Shown here piece by piece: positions 9,867 to 21,451 of a stretch of DNA of 47,826 bases. The position numbers and the translations under genes are program-made. The DNA lies in assembly GCA_022340685.1 (NCBI GenBank), contig JAJDNN010000070.1, forward strand, positions 1 to 47,826. Direction: 5' to 3'. The DNA is from Pseudomonadota bacterium. Lineage in GTDB: Bacteria > Pseudomonadota > Gammaproteobacteria > UBA6429 > Thiohalophilaceae. Position 1 is the first letter of the stretch. Each line of letters starts with the position of its first letter. Below the pieces are notes generated by a model, which saw only the letters and a program-made list of their open reading frames with translations, searched no databases and had not been told where the DNA came from.

Positions 9867-10442
9867 ATGGGCGAACAGATTACTGACCAGGCGTTGGTTG
9901 AACGCGTACAACGTGGTGACAAAAAGGCATATGACCTGTTGGTACTCAAATACCAGCAACGGCTCATGAAAGTCCTGTCACGCTATGTGCGTGATCATTC
10001 AGAAGTGCAGGATCTCGCCCAGGAAGCCTTTATCAAGGCCTATCGTGCCTTGCCCAACTTCCGGGGCGATAGTGCTTTCTATACTTGGCTGTATCGTATT
10101 GCCATCAACACAGCCAAGAATTTTATGGTGGCGCAGGGAAGGCGGCCCCCGAATGCTGATATTGATGCCATCGATGCGGAAACCTACGATGGCGAATCGG
10201 CACTGAAGGATTATGCATCGCCAGAACGGGAAGCCCTGCGCGACGAAATCAAGGAAACCATATTTAATGCAATTGACGAATTGCCCGATGATCTGAAGAC
10301 GGCAATTACACTGCGAGAGTTGGAAGGGATGAGCTACGAAGAGATCGCCGAGGCAATGGATTGCCCGATCGGTACAGTGCGGTCCCGCATATTTCGGGCT
10401 CGTGAGTCGATTGACCACCAACTGCGGCCATTGCTGGATTAG
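9867..10442 (+). CDS. rpoE: RNA polymerase sigma-E factor (RpoE/AlgU)
   Basis: ECF sigma domains: DLAQEAFIKAYRALPNFRGDSAFYTWLYRIAINTAKN, SYEEIAEAMDCPIGTVRSRIFRARE. Confidence 0.96.
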   Translation: MGEQITDQALVERVQRGDKKAYDLLVLKYQQRLMKVLSRYVRDHSEVQDLAQEAFIKAYRALPNFRGDSAFYTWLYRIAINTAKNFMVAQGRRPPNADIDAIDAETYDGESALKDYASPEREALRDEIKETIFNAIDELPDDLKTAITLRELEGMSYEEIAEAMDCPIGTVRSRIFRARESIDHQLRPLLD

Positions 10443-10483
10443 GTGAAAAACGTGAATTTTGAAAATTTGATGATTACAGGTAC

Positions 10484-11089
10484 ATGACTATGAGTGACAA
10501 GCTGAATGAGTCGTTATCCGCCATGGCAGATGGCGAACTGGACAATCTCGATCGCCTGGTCGGCCAACTGAATAGTAACCCCGATCTGAAACAGCGCTGG
10601 TCCCGCTACCATATTATTCGGGACGCGATGACCGACCACATTACGCTACCTGGCATCGATATCTCCTCCGCAGTCAGTAAAGCCTTGGAATCGGAACCGG
10701 CAATCCTCGTTCCCATTCATCACAAACGCCACGGCCGTATACAATTTATGGCGAAGCAAGCCGCGGGCCTGGCCATCGCGGCAACCGTGTCGGCCGTTGC
10801 TGTACTGACTGTCCAGCATTATCAGGTTAAGGAATCAGATCCAACCCAACTTGCTACCAGCCAACCCATTCTTGCTCCATCCAAGATAGCGGCTGTATCG
10901 GCGCCTGTCCACCTGGTGACCGACCAGCAACGTATGGATAGTGCTGTCCAGGCCAGGCTGAGCAATTACCTGGTCAACCATAATGAACATTCTGTCAGCT
11001 CGAACATGCAGGGCTTGATGCCATATATGCGGATTGTCAGCGTGCCGCCGGGTGATCGTATTGAAACCCAAAACGCGAATGATAAATAA
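10484..11089 (+). CDS. rseA: Anti-sigma-E factor RseA/MucA-like
   Basis: N-terminal ESLSAMADGELDNLD...RWSRYHIIRDAM motif; single TM; follows rpoE. Confidence 0.92.
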   Translation: MTMSDKLNESLSAMADGELDNLDRLVGQLNSNPDLKQRWSRYHIIRDAMTDHITLPGIDISSAVSKALESEPAILVPIHHKRHGRIQFMAKQAAGLAIAATVSAVAVLTVQHYQVKESDPTQLATSQPILAPSKIAAVSAPVHLVTDQQRMDSAVQARLSNYLVNHNEHSVSSNMQGLMPYMRIVSVPPGDRIETQNANDK

Positions 11090-12071
11090 CTCCGTTCACC
11101 GACAATCCCTGGTACTGCTGCTGGGATTGTTCATTCCCTTGAGTATAGCGACTGCCGAACAACTGGTGGATGTTCAGGCATGGTTACAAAAGATGCAGCG
11201 TGCGGCGCACACGCTCAATTACGAAGGAACCTTTGTCTATGGACATGGCTCTCAACTCAGCTCTATGCACATCATTCATCGCGCAACGCCAAAGGGTGAG
11301 CAGGAACGGCTGATTGCCATGGATGGTAGTGGGCGTGAAGTCATTCGCGACGCCAACAAGGTTACCTGCATCATGCCTGATCGTAAGACAGTGGTAGTGG
11401 AGAAGAGCAGGGCATTAAAGCATTTTCCTCCTGCCTTTCCCAACCAGATTGAAAATCTGGCCGACTATTACAGGTTTACCCTGAACGGAACTGGCAAGGT
11501 GGCTGGCCGAGTTACCCAGCGGATCGAGATCACCCCGAAAGACAATTACCGTTTTGGCCATCATCTGTGGGTGGACAGTAAAACCGGCCTGTTATTACAG
11601 ACCCATCTCATCAATGAACAGGGTCAGCCGATAGAGCAATTCGTATTTACTGATATCAAGTATCTCGATACGATTCCGGATGAACTGTTGAAGCCCGGAG
11701 TAGACAAAAAAGGTTTCACCTGGATTGAGGCGAAAGATGACGGAAAAAAGGTGGCCGGCAGTTTTGAAGGAATGGATATATCCTGGCTTCCTGATGGATT
11801 CATGGAGGATATGAAAATAAACAAAAAATTGCCGAATAGCATCATACCAGTCGAACAGGTTGTGTTCAGTGACGGGCTGGCGTCAGTGTCCGTCTTTATT
11901 GAAGAAGAGATTGAACATGATCCGACCAGTCTGCTTGGAGGAACGCGCATGGGGGCGCTAAATGTTCATGGGCGCACGCTGGGTGATTACCACTTGACTG
12001 TAATCGGTGAAGTGCCCTATCGGACTGTAAAAAAAATCAGTGATTCGATTACCAACCAGACCAGGCAATGA
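11079..12071 (+). CDS. rseB: Sigma-E regulatory protein RseB/MucB
   Basis: Signal peptide then AWLQKMQRAAHTLNYEGTFVYGHG; ATG at 11079 preferred. Confidence 0.93.
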   Translation: MINNSVHRQSLVLLLGLFIPLSIATAEQLVDVQAWLQKMQRAAHTLNYEGTFVYGHGSQLSSMHIIHRATPKGEQERLIAMDGSGREVIRDANKVTCIMPDRKTVVVEKSRALKHFPPAFPNQIENLADYYRFTLNGTGKVAGRVTQRIEITPKDNYRFGHHLWVDSKTGLLLQTHLINEQGQPIEQFVFTDIKYLDTIPDELLKPGVDKKGFTWIEAKDDGKKVAGSFEGMDISWLPDGFMEDMKINKKLPNSIIPVEQVVFSDGLASVSVFIEEEIEHDPTSLLGGTRMGALNVHGRTLGDYHLTVIGEVPYRTVKKISDSITNQTRQ

Positions 12072-12556
12072 TCGAGCAAACTGCGGTAGTTGTGGAACTG
12101 GATGGTAATTTTGCCTGGGTTCAGGCTGAACGTGAAAGTAGTTGCGGTAACTGTGCCGTCAAATCAGGCTGTGGTACGTCCGTTTTGTCCAGGGTGATTG
12201 GTAACAAATTCACTCGTATGCGCGTAATAAATAACCTGCATGCACAAGTTGGCGAAACTGTTATTGTCGGGCTGAAAGAAGCTGCGATGTTAAAAGGATC
12301 CGTTGCGATATATTTGATGCCGCTGCTATTTATGATTTTGTTCTCCATTACTGGAAAATTAATCGCGGGGCAGATGCAACTTTCAGCTGAGATGTTGTCA
12401 ATTGTTTTCGGAGTTGTAGGACTGGTTGTGGGTGGATTTTGGCTACGCCGTTTTTCTCGGCGCATTCAAAATGACGACCACTATCAGCCGGTTATCCTCA
12501 AAAAAGGCAGGGAGCCAGTCAAGCATGAATTGCCTGTATCACAAATCAGTTCTTAA
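12068..12556 (+). CDS. rseC: SoxR-reducing / RseC-MucC family protein
   Basis: CGNCAVKSGCG cysteine cluster, two TM helices; operon position. Confidence 0.9.
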   Translation: MIEQTAVVVELDGNFAWVQAERESSCGNCAVKSGCGTSVLSRVIGNKFTRMRVINNLHAQVGETVIVGLKEAAMLKGSVAIYLMPLLFMILFSITGKLIAGQMQLSAEMLSIVFGVVGLVVGGFWLRRFSRRIQNDDHYQPVILKKGREPVKHELPVSQISS

Positions 12557-12597
12557 ATTGCATATTTTTTAAATATTAAATGTTGTAGAGGAAGAGA

Positions 12598-14058
12598 ATG
12601 AAAAATATTGTCATGTCCCGTTGGGCTTACTCCAAATATGTTTTGTTGTTTTCCCTGCTTGCCCTGGCCTATGCAGGGAACGCTGTGGCGTTGAGTTTCG
12701 GTGGGGAAAGCCGTTTACCTGATTTCACCAAACTGGTTGAGCAAAACAGCGCTGCCGTTGTGAATATCAGTACCACACAAAAAATCAAACGCAAGCACAT
12801 GTTACCACCTGGTATGGAAATGCCGGACATTCCGGAAGACTCTCCGTTTGGCGATTTACTACGGCGTTTCTTTGGTGAAGATGGTGGGGAACTCGAGGAA
12901 TATGATGGTCAGTCACTGGGTTCCGGTTTTATCATTGACACAAACGGCTACGTGGTGACCAACTACCATGTGGTCAAGGACGCTGATGAGATAATTGTAA
13001 ACCTGAGCGATCGACGTGAACTGAAGGCTAAACTGGTCGGTAGCGACCCCCGCTCTGATATTGCCTTGCTCAAGATTGATGCCAACACCCTACCGGAAGT
13101 CAAAATCGGCAGTTCCGAAAAACTCAAGGTTGGAGAATGGGTAATGGCCATCGGTTCACCATTTGGTTTCGATCATTCGGTGTCTGTCGGCATCGTGAGT
13201 GCGATCGGGCGCAACCTGCCTTCGGAAAACTACGTCCCCTTTATCCAGACAGATGTTGCCATCAATCCGGGCAACTCGGGTGGACCATTGTTCAATCTGG
13301 ACGGTCAGGTGGTCGGTATAAATTCCCAGATTTACAGCCAGACAGGCGGTTACATGGGATTATCCTTTGCTATTCCCATTGATGTCGCCATGAATGTTAT
13401 CCATCAGCTCAAGACCACGGGCAAGGTTACCCGTGGCTGGCTGGGACTGCTGATTCAGGATGTGAATCGGGAACTGGCCGAATCATTTGGCATGAAACAA
13501 CCGCGCGGGGCCGTGGCGTTACGCGTTATGCCGGATAGCCCTGCGGCCAAGGCCGGCTTCAAGGTTGGCGATGTGGTGGTGGAATTCAATGGCAAAAAGA
13601 TCCAGCGCTCTTCGGACCTGCCCCTTGCCGTTGGCCGCACCCCGGTAGGTGAGACGGTCAAAGTGAAAGTGATCCGGGAGGGCAAGACCCGCACCCTTAC
13701 GGTTAAAATTGCCGAACTCCCTTCCGAGGAACAACTGGCCCAGCAGGACGAGACGGCCAAGCCGAGTGAGTCCAAATCGAATCGCCTCGGCCTCGTTGTC
13801 GATGCACTTAACGACCAACAGCGCAAGCGCCTGGATGTGGGTGACCGCGGTGTGTTGGTCAGGAATGTCGAAAAGGGTTCGGCGTGGGAGGCCGGTATCC
13901 GTAACGGGGATGTGATCCTGATGCTCAATGGTGTGGACGTCACAAGCCCCACGCAATTCGCCAAACTGGTCAAAGATCTGCCGGCCGGAAAGCTGGTGCC
14001 AACGCTGGTGCAGCGCGGTAACGCACCGGTCTTTCTGCCGTTGAAAGTGCCGAAGTAG
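12598..14058 (+). CDS. degP: DegP/MucD-family periplasmic serine protease
   Basis: Trypsin-like triad (TNYHVV, DPRSDIALLKID, NPGNSGGPLFN) plus two PDZ domains; end of rpoE operon. Confidence 0.95.
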   Translation: MKNIVMSRWAYSKYVLLFSLLALAYAGNAVALSFGGESRLPDFTKLVEQNSAAVVNISTTQKIKRKHMLPPGMEMPDIPEDSPFGDLLRRFFGEDGGELEEYDGQSLGSGFIIDTNGYVVTNYHVVKDADEIIVNLSDRRELKAKLVGSDPRSDIALLKIDANTLPEVKIGSSEKLKVGEWVMAIGSPFGFDHSVSVGIVSAIGRNLPSENYVPFIQTDVAINPGNSGGPLFNLDGQVVGINSQIYSQTGGYMGLSFAIPIDVAMNVIHQLKTTGKVTRGWLGLLIQDVNRELAESFGMKQPRGAVALRVMPDSPAAKAGFKVGDVVVEFNGKKIQRSSDLPLAVGRTPVGETVKVKVIREGKTRTLTVKIAELPSEEQLAQQDETAKPSESKSNRLGLVVDALNDQQRKRLDVGDRGVLVRNVEKGSAWEAGIRNGDVILMLNGVDVTSPTQFAKLVKDLPAGKLVPTLVQRGNAPVFLPLKVPK

Positions 14059-14060
14059 TC

Positions 14061-14300
14061 GTGGTGCGGCTGACGGTCTACGTCCGCAGCGGTTGTCACC
14101 TGTGTGATGATATGCTGCTGGCACTGGCCGAATGGCGTCAGAAACGGGATGTTGAACTGGAGGTGATAGATATTTTCGACCAGCCGGCACTGGAATCGGC
14201 CTACGGCACAAAAATTCCGGTTCTGGCAATGGATGGACAGGAGATCTGCCACTATTATCTGGACCCGGTCGCGCTGGGGCAGTATATCGACAGCGCCTGA
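14061..14300 (+). CDS. Glutaredoxin-fold family protein
   Basis: VYVRSGCHLCDDMLLAL CxxC motif, short thioredoxin-like fold (DUF836-like). Confidence 0.85.
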   Translation: MVRLTVYVRSGCHLCDDMLLALAEWRQKRDVELEVIDIFDQPALESAYGTKIPVLAMDGQEICHYYLDPVALGQYIDSA

Positions 14301-14336
14301 TTTTCGTTACAATACGCTCCGGCAGCGAGCTGGAAG

Positions 14337-14361
14337 AAAAAGGCGCTTTGGGCGCCTTTTT
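14337..14361 (+). terminator. Rho-independent terminator upstream of lepA
   Basis: AAAAAGGCGC-TTTGG-GCGCCTTTTT perfect 10-bp stem with T-run. Confidence 0.85.
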
Positions 14362-14387
14362 CATTATGACCATTCAACAGGTGTGTA

Positions 14388-16193
14388 GTGACTGATTTAA
14401 GCCATATCCGAAATTTCTCGATTATTGCCCATATTGACCATGGCAAATCAACATTGGCTGACCGTCTGATCCAGATCTGCGGCGGCCTGACGCAACGCGA
14501 GATGGCTGAGCAGGTGCTGGATTCAATGGATCTGGAGCGGGAGCGGGGCATCACTATCAAGGCCCAGAGCGTCATGCTCAACTATACGGCGCGCAATGGC
14601 ATAACCTATCAGCTCAACTTTATCGATACGCCCGGCCATGTGGATTTTTCCTATGAAGTATCCCGCTCGCTGGCGGCCTGTGAAGGCGCCTTGTTGGTGG
14701 TGGACGCCTCGCAGGGGGTAGAGGCCCAGAGCGTGGCAAACTGCTATACCGCCATTGAACAGGGCCTGGAAGTGATCCCGGTACTGAACAAGATCGACCT
14801 GCCTGCTGCCGATCCAGAGCGGGTTATCAATGAAATCGAGGAAATCATCGGACTGGAGGCGCACAACGCCATCCGGGTCAGCGCCAAAACCGGGCAAGGG
14901 GTGGAGGATCTGCTGGAACAAATCGTGGAATTGATCCCGCCGCCCGAGGGTGATACCGAAGCTCCGCTAAAGGCCCTGATCATTGATTCCTGGTTCGATA
15001 ATTACCTGGGTGTAATTTCACTGGTGCGCGTCATGGAGGGTACCCTCAAGCCGAAACAGAAGATCCGTATTATGGCGGCACAACGTGACCACCTGGTTGA
15101 TCATGTCGGAGTCTTTACTCCGAAACGAACCAATACAGCTGCCTTGCGCGCCGGGGAAGTTGGTTACGTGATTGCCGGGATCAAGGAAGTTGACGGAGCA
15201 CCGGTCGGGGACACGATCACCGGGATTAATAATCCTGCCAGTAATCCTCTACCGGGATTCAAGCCGATCCAGCCGCAAGTGTTCGCCGGCCTGTTTCCGG
15301 TTACGGGGGATGGCTACGAGTTGCTGCGCGATGCGTTGGCCAAGCTGCGTTTGAATGATGCCGCCTTGTTCTATGAGCCGGAAACGTCGACGGCACTGGG
15401 TTTTGGTTTCCGTTGCGGCTTTCTCGGCATGCTGCATATGGAAATCATCCAGCAGCGCCTGGAACGGGAATATGATCTGGATCTCATTACTACTGCGCCG
15501 ACCGTTATTTTCGAGGTGCTGAACACCTCCGGCGAGGTAGTCCAGATTGACAACCCGGCTGCCTTGCCCGCGCCCAACTATATCCAGGAAATCCGGGAAC
15601 CGATTATCACAGCCCATATTCTGTCGCCGCAGGAATATGTCGGTAATGTCATCAGCCTGTGTATCGAAAAACGTGGCACACAGAAATCTCTGCAATATCT
15701 TGGCAACCAGGTGGCACTGGTCTATGAAATGCCAATGAATGAAGTCGTGCTGGACTTTTTCGATCGCCTGAAGTCGGTGAGTCGTGGTTATGCTTCACTC
15801 GATTACGAATTTACCCGCTTTGAAAAAGCAGATCTGGTTAAAATGGATATCCTGATTAATGGGGAAAAAGTCGATGCCCTGTCGATAATTGTGCATCGTG
15901 AAGTGGCACAATCACGTGGCCGTGAATTGACCGAGAGGATGAAGGAAATCATTCCACGCCAGATGTTCGAGGTCGCCATCCAGGCTGCTGTCGGTTCGAA
16001 GATTCTGGCGCGGACAACCGTGAAAGCGCTTAGAAAAAACGTTACCGCAAAATGCTACGGTGGTGATGTGTCGCGGAAGCGAAAATTGCTGGAAAAACAA
16101 AAAGCAGGTAAACGGCGCATGAAGCAGGTCGGCAAGGTCGAGATCCCGCAGGAAGCGTTTTTGGCAGTATTAAACACAGGAAAGGATAGATAA
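14388..16193 (+). CDS. lepA: Elongation factor 4
   Basis: GTPase motifs [29 protein letters not shown]-terminal LepA domain. Confidence 0.97.
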   Translation: MTDLSHIRNFSIIAHIDHGKSTLADRLIQICGGLTQREMAEQVLDSMDLERERGITIKAQSVMLNYTARNGITYQLNFIDTPGHVDFSYEVSRSLAACEGALLVVDASQGVEAQSVANCYTAIEQGLEVIPVLNKIDLPAADPERVINEIEEIIGLEAHNAIRVSAKTGQGVEDLLEQIVELIPPPEGDTEAPLKALIIDSWFDNYLGVISLVRVMEGTLKPKQKIRIMAAQRDHLVDHVGVFTPKRTNTAALRAGEVGYVIAGIKEVDGAPVGDTITGINNPASNPLPGFKPIQPQVFAGLFPVTGDGYELLRDALAKLRLNDAALFYEPETSTALGFGFRCGFLGMLHMEIIQQRLEREYDLDLITTAPTVIFEVLNTSGEVVQIDNPAALPAPNYIQEIREPIITAHILSPQEYVGNVISLCIEKRGTQKSLQYLGNQVALVYEMPMNEVVLDFFDRLKSVSRGYASLDYEFTRFEKADLVKMDILINGEKVDALSIIVHREVAQSRGRELTERMKEIIPRQMFEVAIQAAVGSKILARTTVKALRKNVTAKCYGGDVSRKRKLLEKQKAGKRRMKQVGKVEIPQEAFLAVLNTGKDR

Positions 16194-17029
16194 TGAATTT
16201 TGATTTTTCTCTACTATTGGTCATCGTGACCATCGTAACGGGCATCATCTGGGGCATCGATGCGTTGTTTTTCGCCAAGAAGCGTGATGCGGATGCCAGG
16301 CGCAACGCGATTACGTCGGAAGGTCATACCGATGCCGCAACCACAGCCCCGCTGTCCGAAGAGACAGAGGAAACGGGGCCGCGTGAACCTATCCTGGTTG
16401 AATATGCCCGGTTTCTGTTCCCGGTGGTGCTGGTGGTCCTGATTCTGCGAAGTTTCGTGGCGGAACCATTCCGGATTCCTTCCGGTTCCATGCTGCCGAC
16501 GCTGGAAATCGGGGATTTCATCCTGGTTAACAAGTTTACCTACGGTATTCGCTTGCCGGTGTTGAACACCGAGATCATTGACTTTGGAGAGCCGGAGCGG
16601 GGGGATGTCATCGTGTTTCGTTATCCTGAAAACCCCTCCATCGACTACATTAAACGGGTCGTGGGCGTTCCCGGCGATGAAATCGCCTACTATAATAAGG
16701 TATTGTATATTAATGGGAAACAGGCAAAACAGGAACTGGATATGCCGTATGAGCAGGCCTTCCCCAACCTTAAGCGGTTCAAGGAAGATCTGGATGGCAC
16801 CGAGCACGATATCCTGGCGAATGTGATGTACCCGGCCGGCGACTTTGTCGTAACCGTTCCGGAAAACAGTTACTTCGTGATGGGTGATAATCGCGATAAC
16901 AGCAGGGACAGTCGTTACTGGGGATTCGTGCCGGAACAGAACCTGGTCGGCAAGGCGATGCTGGTATGGATGAACTGGGAGTGGGGCCACTGGCCCGATC
17001 TGGGACGGATCGGTAATACAATTGATTAA
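16193..17029 (+). CDS. lepB: Signal peptidase I
   Basis: RIPSGSMLPTLEIGDFILVNKFTYG, GDVIVFRYPENPSIDYIKRVVG, MGDNRDNSRDSRYWG. Confidence 0.97.
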   Translation: MNFDFSLLLVIVTIVTGIIWGIDALFFAKKRDADARRNAITSEGHTDAATTAPLSEETEETGPREPILVEYARFLFPVVLVVLILRSFVAEPFRIPSGSMLPTLEIGDFILVNKFTYGIRLPVLNTEIIDFGEPERGDVIVFRYPENPSIDYIKRVVGVPGDEIAYYNKVLYINGKQAKQELDMPYEQAFPNLKRFKEDLDGTEHDILANVMYPAGDFVVTVPENSYFVMGDNRDNSRDSRYWGFVPEQNLVGKAMLVWMNWEWGHWPDLGRIGNTID

Positions 17030-17055
17030 CATAATAACGAGAGGACGGCAGTGAT

Positions 17056-17430
17056 ATGAAATCCATCAAGAATCAACGCGGGATGACACCCATCGGCTGG
17101 ATCCTGGTCTTTGCCCTGATTGCCTTCTTTGTCCTGCTAGCACTCAAGCTGGTGCCGGTCTACATCAGTGGCTTCAAGGTTACCTCTATCCTTGAAAGCC
17201 TGAAGGAAAATCAAGAAATAGCTACCATGTCGCCACGTCAGATCATGACAACCCTCAACAAGCGTTTCGATATTGACATGGTGACCGGTATCGAGCCCGA
17301 TGATATTTATATTGAAAAAGCCGGTGGTGTTATGACGATTACGGTGGATTACGAGATCCGCAAAAACTTCATCGGTAATATCGATTTTTTGATCACCTTC
17401 AATAAATCCGTTGAGGTGCCGGCACGTTGA
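17056..17430 (+). CDS. DUF4845 family protein
   Basis: [31 protein letters not shown]; position between lepB and rnc. Confidence 0.85.
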   Translation: MKSIKNQRGMTPIGWILVFALIAFFVLLALKLVPVYISGFKVTSILESLKENQEIATMSPRQIMTTLNKRFDIDMVTGIEPDDIYIEKAGGVMTITVDYEIRKNFIGNIDFLITFNKSVEVPAR

Positions 17431-18101
17431 CACTGGAGCCAGCCAGGTTATCCAAACGGTTTGGATACCGCTTCAGTAATCCGGCACTTCTCGAAACAGC
17501 ATTGACCCACCGCAGCGCGGGATCTGTCAACAATGAACGCATGGAGTTCCTGGGTGATGCTATTCTGGGTTACCTCATCAGTGCCGAGCTTTTTCATCGT
17601 TTCCCGACCGCCACCGAGGGAGAACTGAGCCGTTTGCGTGCCAGCCTGGTCAAGGGTGAAACGCTGGCCAATATCGCCGGTCAGCTGGAACTTGGCGAAT
17701 ATCTGATCCTGGGACCTGGCGAGATGAAAAGCGGCGGATTCAGACGCCGTTCCATTCTGGCCGACGCATTCGAAGCCGTGATCGGGGCCGTCTATCTCGA
17801 TAGTGACATCAGCACGGTCCGGGACGTTATCCTGCCGCTGTTTACCAGCCGCCTCGAAGAATGTGATCCTGACCGGGTTAACAAGGACCCCAAGACACGC
17901 CTGCAGGAGTACCTGCAGGCAAGAGGCGCTGCCCTGCCGGAATATGAAGTGCTTGCTATTACCGGCAAGTCGCATAACCAGACATTTGAGGTGGCCTGTC
18001 AGATCGACGGACTGGCTGAACAACCGGTTGGCACTGGCAGCAGCCGCCGCATCGCTGAACAGGCGGCGGCAGAACAGGCCCTGGAGCTGCTCGGCGCATG
18101 A
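17427..18101 (+). CDS. rnc: Ribonuclease III
   Basis: [29 protein letters not shown]-terminal dsRBD; TTG start overlapping upstream stop. Confidence 0.96.
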   Translation: MTLEPARLSKRFGYRFSNPALLETALTHRSAGSVNNERMEFLGDAILGYLISAELFHRFPTATEGELSRLRASLVKGETLANIAGQLELGEYLILGPGEMKSGGFRRRSILADAFEAVIGAVYLDSDISTVRDVILPLFTSRLEECDPDRVNKDPKTRLQEYLQARGAALPEYEVLAITGKSHNQTFEVACQIDGLAEQPVGTGSSRRIAEQAAAEQALELLGA

Positions 18102-19006
18102 TAACCAACCAACCCTATCGGTGCGGATATGTGGCCCTGATTGGCAGACCCAATGTGGGCAAGTCCACCTTGCTAAATCATCTGCTGGGTCAGAAGATCA
18201 GCATTACCTCACGTAAACCGCAAACTACCCGCCACCAGATTCTTGGGATCAAGACCACGCCCGAGGCGCAAATTATCTATGTGGATACGCCCGGTCTGCA
18301 CGGTCAGGCCAAACGCGCCATGAACCGCTATATGAACCGCGCCGCCAGCAGCGCCCTCGAGGGGGTGGACGTGGTGCTGTTTGTGGTTGAGGCCCTGCAA
18401 TGGACCGAGGACGACGAACTCGTTCTGGAACGTATCCGCCAGAGTGGTGCCCCGATCATCCTCGTGGTCAACAAGGTGGACAAGCTGGAGGACAAGGCCA
18501 CGCTGCTGCCGTTTTTACAAACACTATCAGGCAAGTTCACCTTTGGCGACGTCATCCCGGTATCGGCATTGAAGGGTGACAATCTGGCGCAACTGGAAAC
18601 TCTGATCCGTGCCCATCTCGGTGAGACGTCGCCCCAGTACCCGGAGGATCAGGTCACCGATCGCAGTGTTCGTTTCATGGCGGCGGAAATAATTCGTGAG
18701 AAGCTCATGCGCCGTCTTGGCCAGGAACTGCCGTATGATCTGACCGTGGAAATCGAGCAATTCAAGGAAGAAAAAGGGCTGACACGAATCAACGCCCTGA
18801 TCTGGGTGGACCGGACTAACCAGAAGGCCATCGTGATTGGAAAGAAAGGGGAACGACTCAAGGCAGTCGGCCAGGAAGCACGCAAGGATATTGAAAAACT
18901 CCTGGACGGCAAGGTCTATCTTGAATTGTGGGTCAAGGTGAAAGCCGGCTGGTCGGATGACGAACGGGCGCTGCACAGCCTTGGTTATCACAATGATTTC
19001 GAATAG
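18098..19006 (+). CDS. era: GTPase Era
   Basis: [47 protein letters not shown] domain [17 protein letters not shown]. Confidence 0.97.
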   Translation: MITNQPYRCGYVALIGRPNVGKSTLLNHLLGQKISITSRKPQTTRHQILGIKTTPEAQIIYVDTPGLHGQAKRAMNRYMNRAASSALEGVDVVLFVVEALQWTEDDELVLERIRQSGAPIILVVNKVDKLEDKATLLPFLQTLSGKFTFGDVIPVSALKGDNLAQLETLIRAHLGETSPQYPEDQVTDRSVRFMAAEIIREKLMRRLGQELPYDLTVEIEQFKEEKGLTRINALIWVDRTNQKAIVIGKKGERLKAVGQEARKDIEKLLDGKVYLELWVKVKAGWSDDERALHSLGYHNDFE

Positions 19007-19008
19007 GC

Positions 19009-19761
19009 ATGCCTTCCACACCTGACAGCGCCAGTCGGCACCGGGTTAGTCTGCAATTGGCCTATGTGCTGCACACCCGTCCCTACCGTGACACCAGCCA
19101 GTTGCTGGAGATTTTCAGCCGCAAACATGGCCGCATCGGTCTGGTGGCGCGCGGCGTACGGTCCGGTAAATCCCGCTATGCGGGCCAGTTGCAGCCCTTC
19201 GCACCGTTGTTGCTGTCCTGGAACGGGCAGGGCGAACTGCCTACCCTGGCCGGCGCGGAAACCGCAGGCGTTGCCACTGCACTGGAGTACCGGACCATGC
19301 TGAGTGGTTTCTACCTCAATGAATTGCTTATGCGCTTGTTGCAACGCGGGGATGCCCATCCCCTGTTGTTCGATGCCTATGTGGAAGCGTTGTCGGCATT
19401 GGCAGCAGGACAACAGGAAACCATCTTGCGTCGGTTTGAACGGATCCTGCTGCAGGAGATGGGCTATGGCCTGATCCTGGACACGGACGTAGAGAACGGC
19501 GAGCCGATCCAGGATGAGGTACTCTACTGCTACCATCCGGAACAGGGCCCGGTGCGGGTCGTCACGGGTGATGAGGCGGGGATCCGGGTCCATGGCCGGA
19601 CGCTGCGCGCGATTACTGCCGATCACTATCCCGATCTGCAGACCCGGCACGAAGCCAAGCAGTTGATGCGCTCGGCCCTGGCTGTTCATCTGGGAGGACG
19701 CCCGTTAAAATCACGTGAGCTCTATCGCCAACAAAACGCCGTGTCGAAATTACATGAATAA
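19009..19761 (+). CDS. recO: DNA repair protein RecO
   Basis: [34 protein letters not shown]; operon position. Confidence 0.93.
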   Translation: MPSTPDSASRHRVSLQLAYVLHTRPYRDTSQLLEIFSRKHGRIGLVARGVRSGKSRYAGQLQPFAPLLLSWNGQGELPTLAGAETAGVATALEYRTMLSGFYLNELLMRLLQRGDAHPLLFDAYVEALSALAAGQQETILRRFERILLQEMGYGLILDTDVENGEPIQDEVLYCYHPEQGPVRVVTGDEAGIRVHGRTLRAITADHYPDLQTRHEAKQLMRSALAVHLGGRPLKSRELYRQQNAVSKLHE

Positions 19762-20494
19762 TCCTGATCCGATCCTGCTGGGTGTCAACATTGATCACGT
19801 TGCCACCTTGCGTCAATCACGTGGGACCCGCTATCCCGAGCCCATTCAGGCCGCGCTGGCAGTCGAACAGGCCGGTGCCGATGGGGTGACCCTGCACCTG
19901 CGGGAAGATCGCCGTCACATCCAGGACCGGGATGTGGAAATGCTCAGCGATATTCTGCAGACCCGGATGAACCTGGAGATGGCCGTCACTGACGAGATGT
20001 TGGGCGTCGCAGCGCGTGTTCGGCCGGCAGATTGCTGCCTGGTGCCGGAACGGCGCGAGGAACTGACTACCGAAGGCGGCCTGGACGTGGCCGGACAGAA
20101 AAGTCGCGTCAGCGAGGCCTGCAGCCGGCTAGCCGAAGCGGGTGTACGCGTATCGCTGTTTATCGACGCCGATCCGGCACAGGTCGCGGCCGCCACCGAG
20201 TGCGGCGCGCCAGTGATTGAATTGCACACCGGTCACTATGCCGATGCAAGCGGTGCGGACGCACAGCGGGAGCTGCAGCGCATCGTGCAGGCCGTCGAGC
20301 AGGGCCTGGCGGCCGGTCTGCAGGTTAACGCCGGCCACGGTCTGCATTACCACAATGTGCAGGCCATCGCCGCGATCCCCGGGGTGCGGGAACTGAACAT
20401 CGGTCATGCCATTATCGCCCGCAGTATCTTCACCGGTCTGCATGACGCGGTAGTGGAAATGAAGCGTCTGATGATCGAGGCGCGCCGGGCATGA
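19754..20494 (+). CDS. pdxJ: Pyridoxine 5'-phosphate synthase
   Basis: [23 protein letters not shown]; start ATG 19754 overlapping recO end. Confidence 0.97.
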   Translation: MNNPDPILLGVNIDHVATLRQSRGTRYPEPIQAALAVEQAGADGVTLHLREDRRHIQDRDVEMLSDILQTRMNLEMAVTDEMLGVAARVRPADCCLVPERREELTTEGGLDVAGQKSRVSEACSRLAEAGVRVSLFIDADPAQVAAATECGAPVIELHTGHYADASGADAQRELQRIVQAVEQGLAAGLQVNAGHGLHYHNVQAIAAIPGVRELNIGHAIIARSIFTGLHDAVVEMKRLMIEARRA

Positions 20495-20877
20495 TTTACG
20501 GGATTGGCACCGATATCGTGCATGTCGCGCGGATGCAGCAAAACCTCGATAAATTCGGCGAGCGGTTTGCCGCGCGGATCCTGACCGAACAGGAACTGGC
20601 CGACTACAGCCATGCCGCGCGCCCGGCCCACTTCCTCGCCAAACGCTTCGCCGCCAAGGAAGCCACCGCCAAGGCCATGGGCACCGGCTTCCGCAACGGC
20701 CTCTCGCTCAGACACATTGAGGTGGGCCATGACACACGCGGTAAACCGCTATTGATCCTGACGGGCCAGGCCGAAGCACTGGCGAGCCAGTGTGGCATCT
20801 GCGAGTCTCACCTCAGTCTGGCCGACGAGAACGAGTACGCGGTGGCCTTCGTTACCCTTGTGAACCGGCCAGTCTGA
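20491..20877 (+). CDS. acpS: Holo-[acyl-carrier-protein] synthase
   Basis: [34 protein letters not shown]. Confidence 0.96.
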   Translation: MIYGIGTDIVHVARMQQNLDKFGERFAARILTEQELADYSHAARPAHFLAKRFAAKEATAKAMGTGFRNGLSLRHIEVGHDTRGKPLLILTGQAEALASQCGICESHLSLADENEYAVAFVTLVNRPV

Positions 20878-21088
20878 GCCAGCCACGCCGATCGGCCTGG
20901 CGCTGCGGAATTGCTACTGCGCTGATTTTTTTGAAATTCACTGCGACGACGGGGGTTTCGGCCTCTGTCAAAACGGGCCAACCTGCTCAACCAACACAGA
21001 CGAAACCAACATGGAATTAAGCTGGACTTGCATGGTCAAATACCATAAATCTGAATCAAGACAAACTCACAATATGGAGGCGAGGGTG

Positions 21089-21451
21089 ATGAATAATGTA
21101 ATGAGTGACAAGTCCAAACGTGAATCGATACTTGGTATTCATGATACAAAGGGCATGGAGTCGGACTGGAGCCGTCAGATTGCCGAGTCACGCGCGAAAG
21201 AGAAGAAAATCGAGCTGACCGATACACACTGGGAGGTTATTAATTTCCTGCGCCAGTACTACGAAGCTAACGGCCCTGTAACACATGCCCGACAGCTGAG
21301 CGGGGCATTGGAAAGCAAATTTGACGCCCAGGGTGGAAACAAGTTTCTGTTTCAACTGTTTCCCAATGGACCGGTTGATGAGGGTTGTTATATCGCCGGC
21401 CTGACCCCCCCCGCCGATAGCCGGAATGGTTCGTTCGGGTATGTGATGTAA
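21089..21451 (+). CDS. DsrC/TusE-family sulfur-transfer-like protein, atypical C-terminus
   Basis: DTHWEVINFLRQYYEANGPVTHARQLSGALESKF...KFLFQLFPNGPVDEGCYIAGL; SD-like TGGAGGCGAGG before ATG 21089; lacks the penultimate Cys. Confidence 0.85.
   Translation: MNNVMSDKSKRESILGIHDTKGMESDWSRQIAESRAKEKKIELTDTHWEVINFLRQYYEANGPVTHARQLSGALESKFDAQGGNKFLFQLFPNGPVDEGCYIAGLTPPADSRNGSFGYVM

Noticed and set aside
13455-14373. Long antisense ORFs (265 and 284 aa) opposite degP and the glutaredoxin-like gene
   Set aside because: They lie fully opposite clear coding sequence, have no recognisable motifs, and are typical shadow ORFs in GC-rich coding DNA.
16214-17032. 272-aa minus-strand ORF
   Set aside because: Exactly antisense to lepB, whose protein is unambiguous; composition rich in H/Q/R as expected for a shadow frame.
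18988-19689. 233-aa minus-strand ORF
   Set aside because: Antisense to recO; composition suggests a shadow frame.
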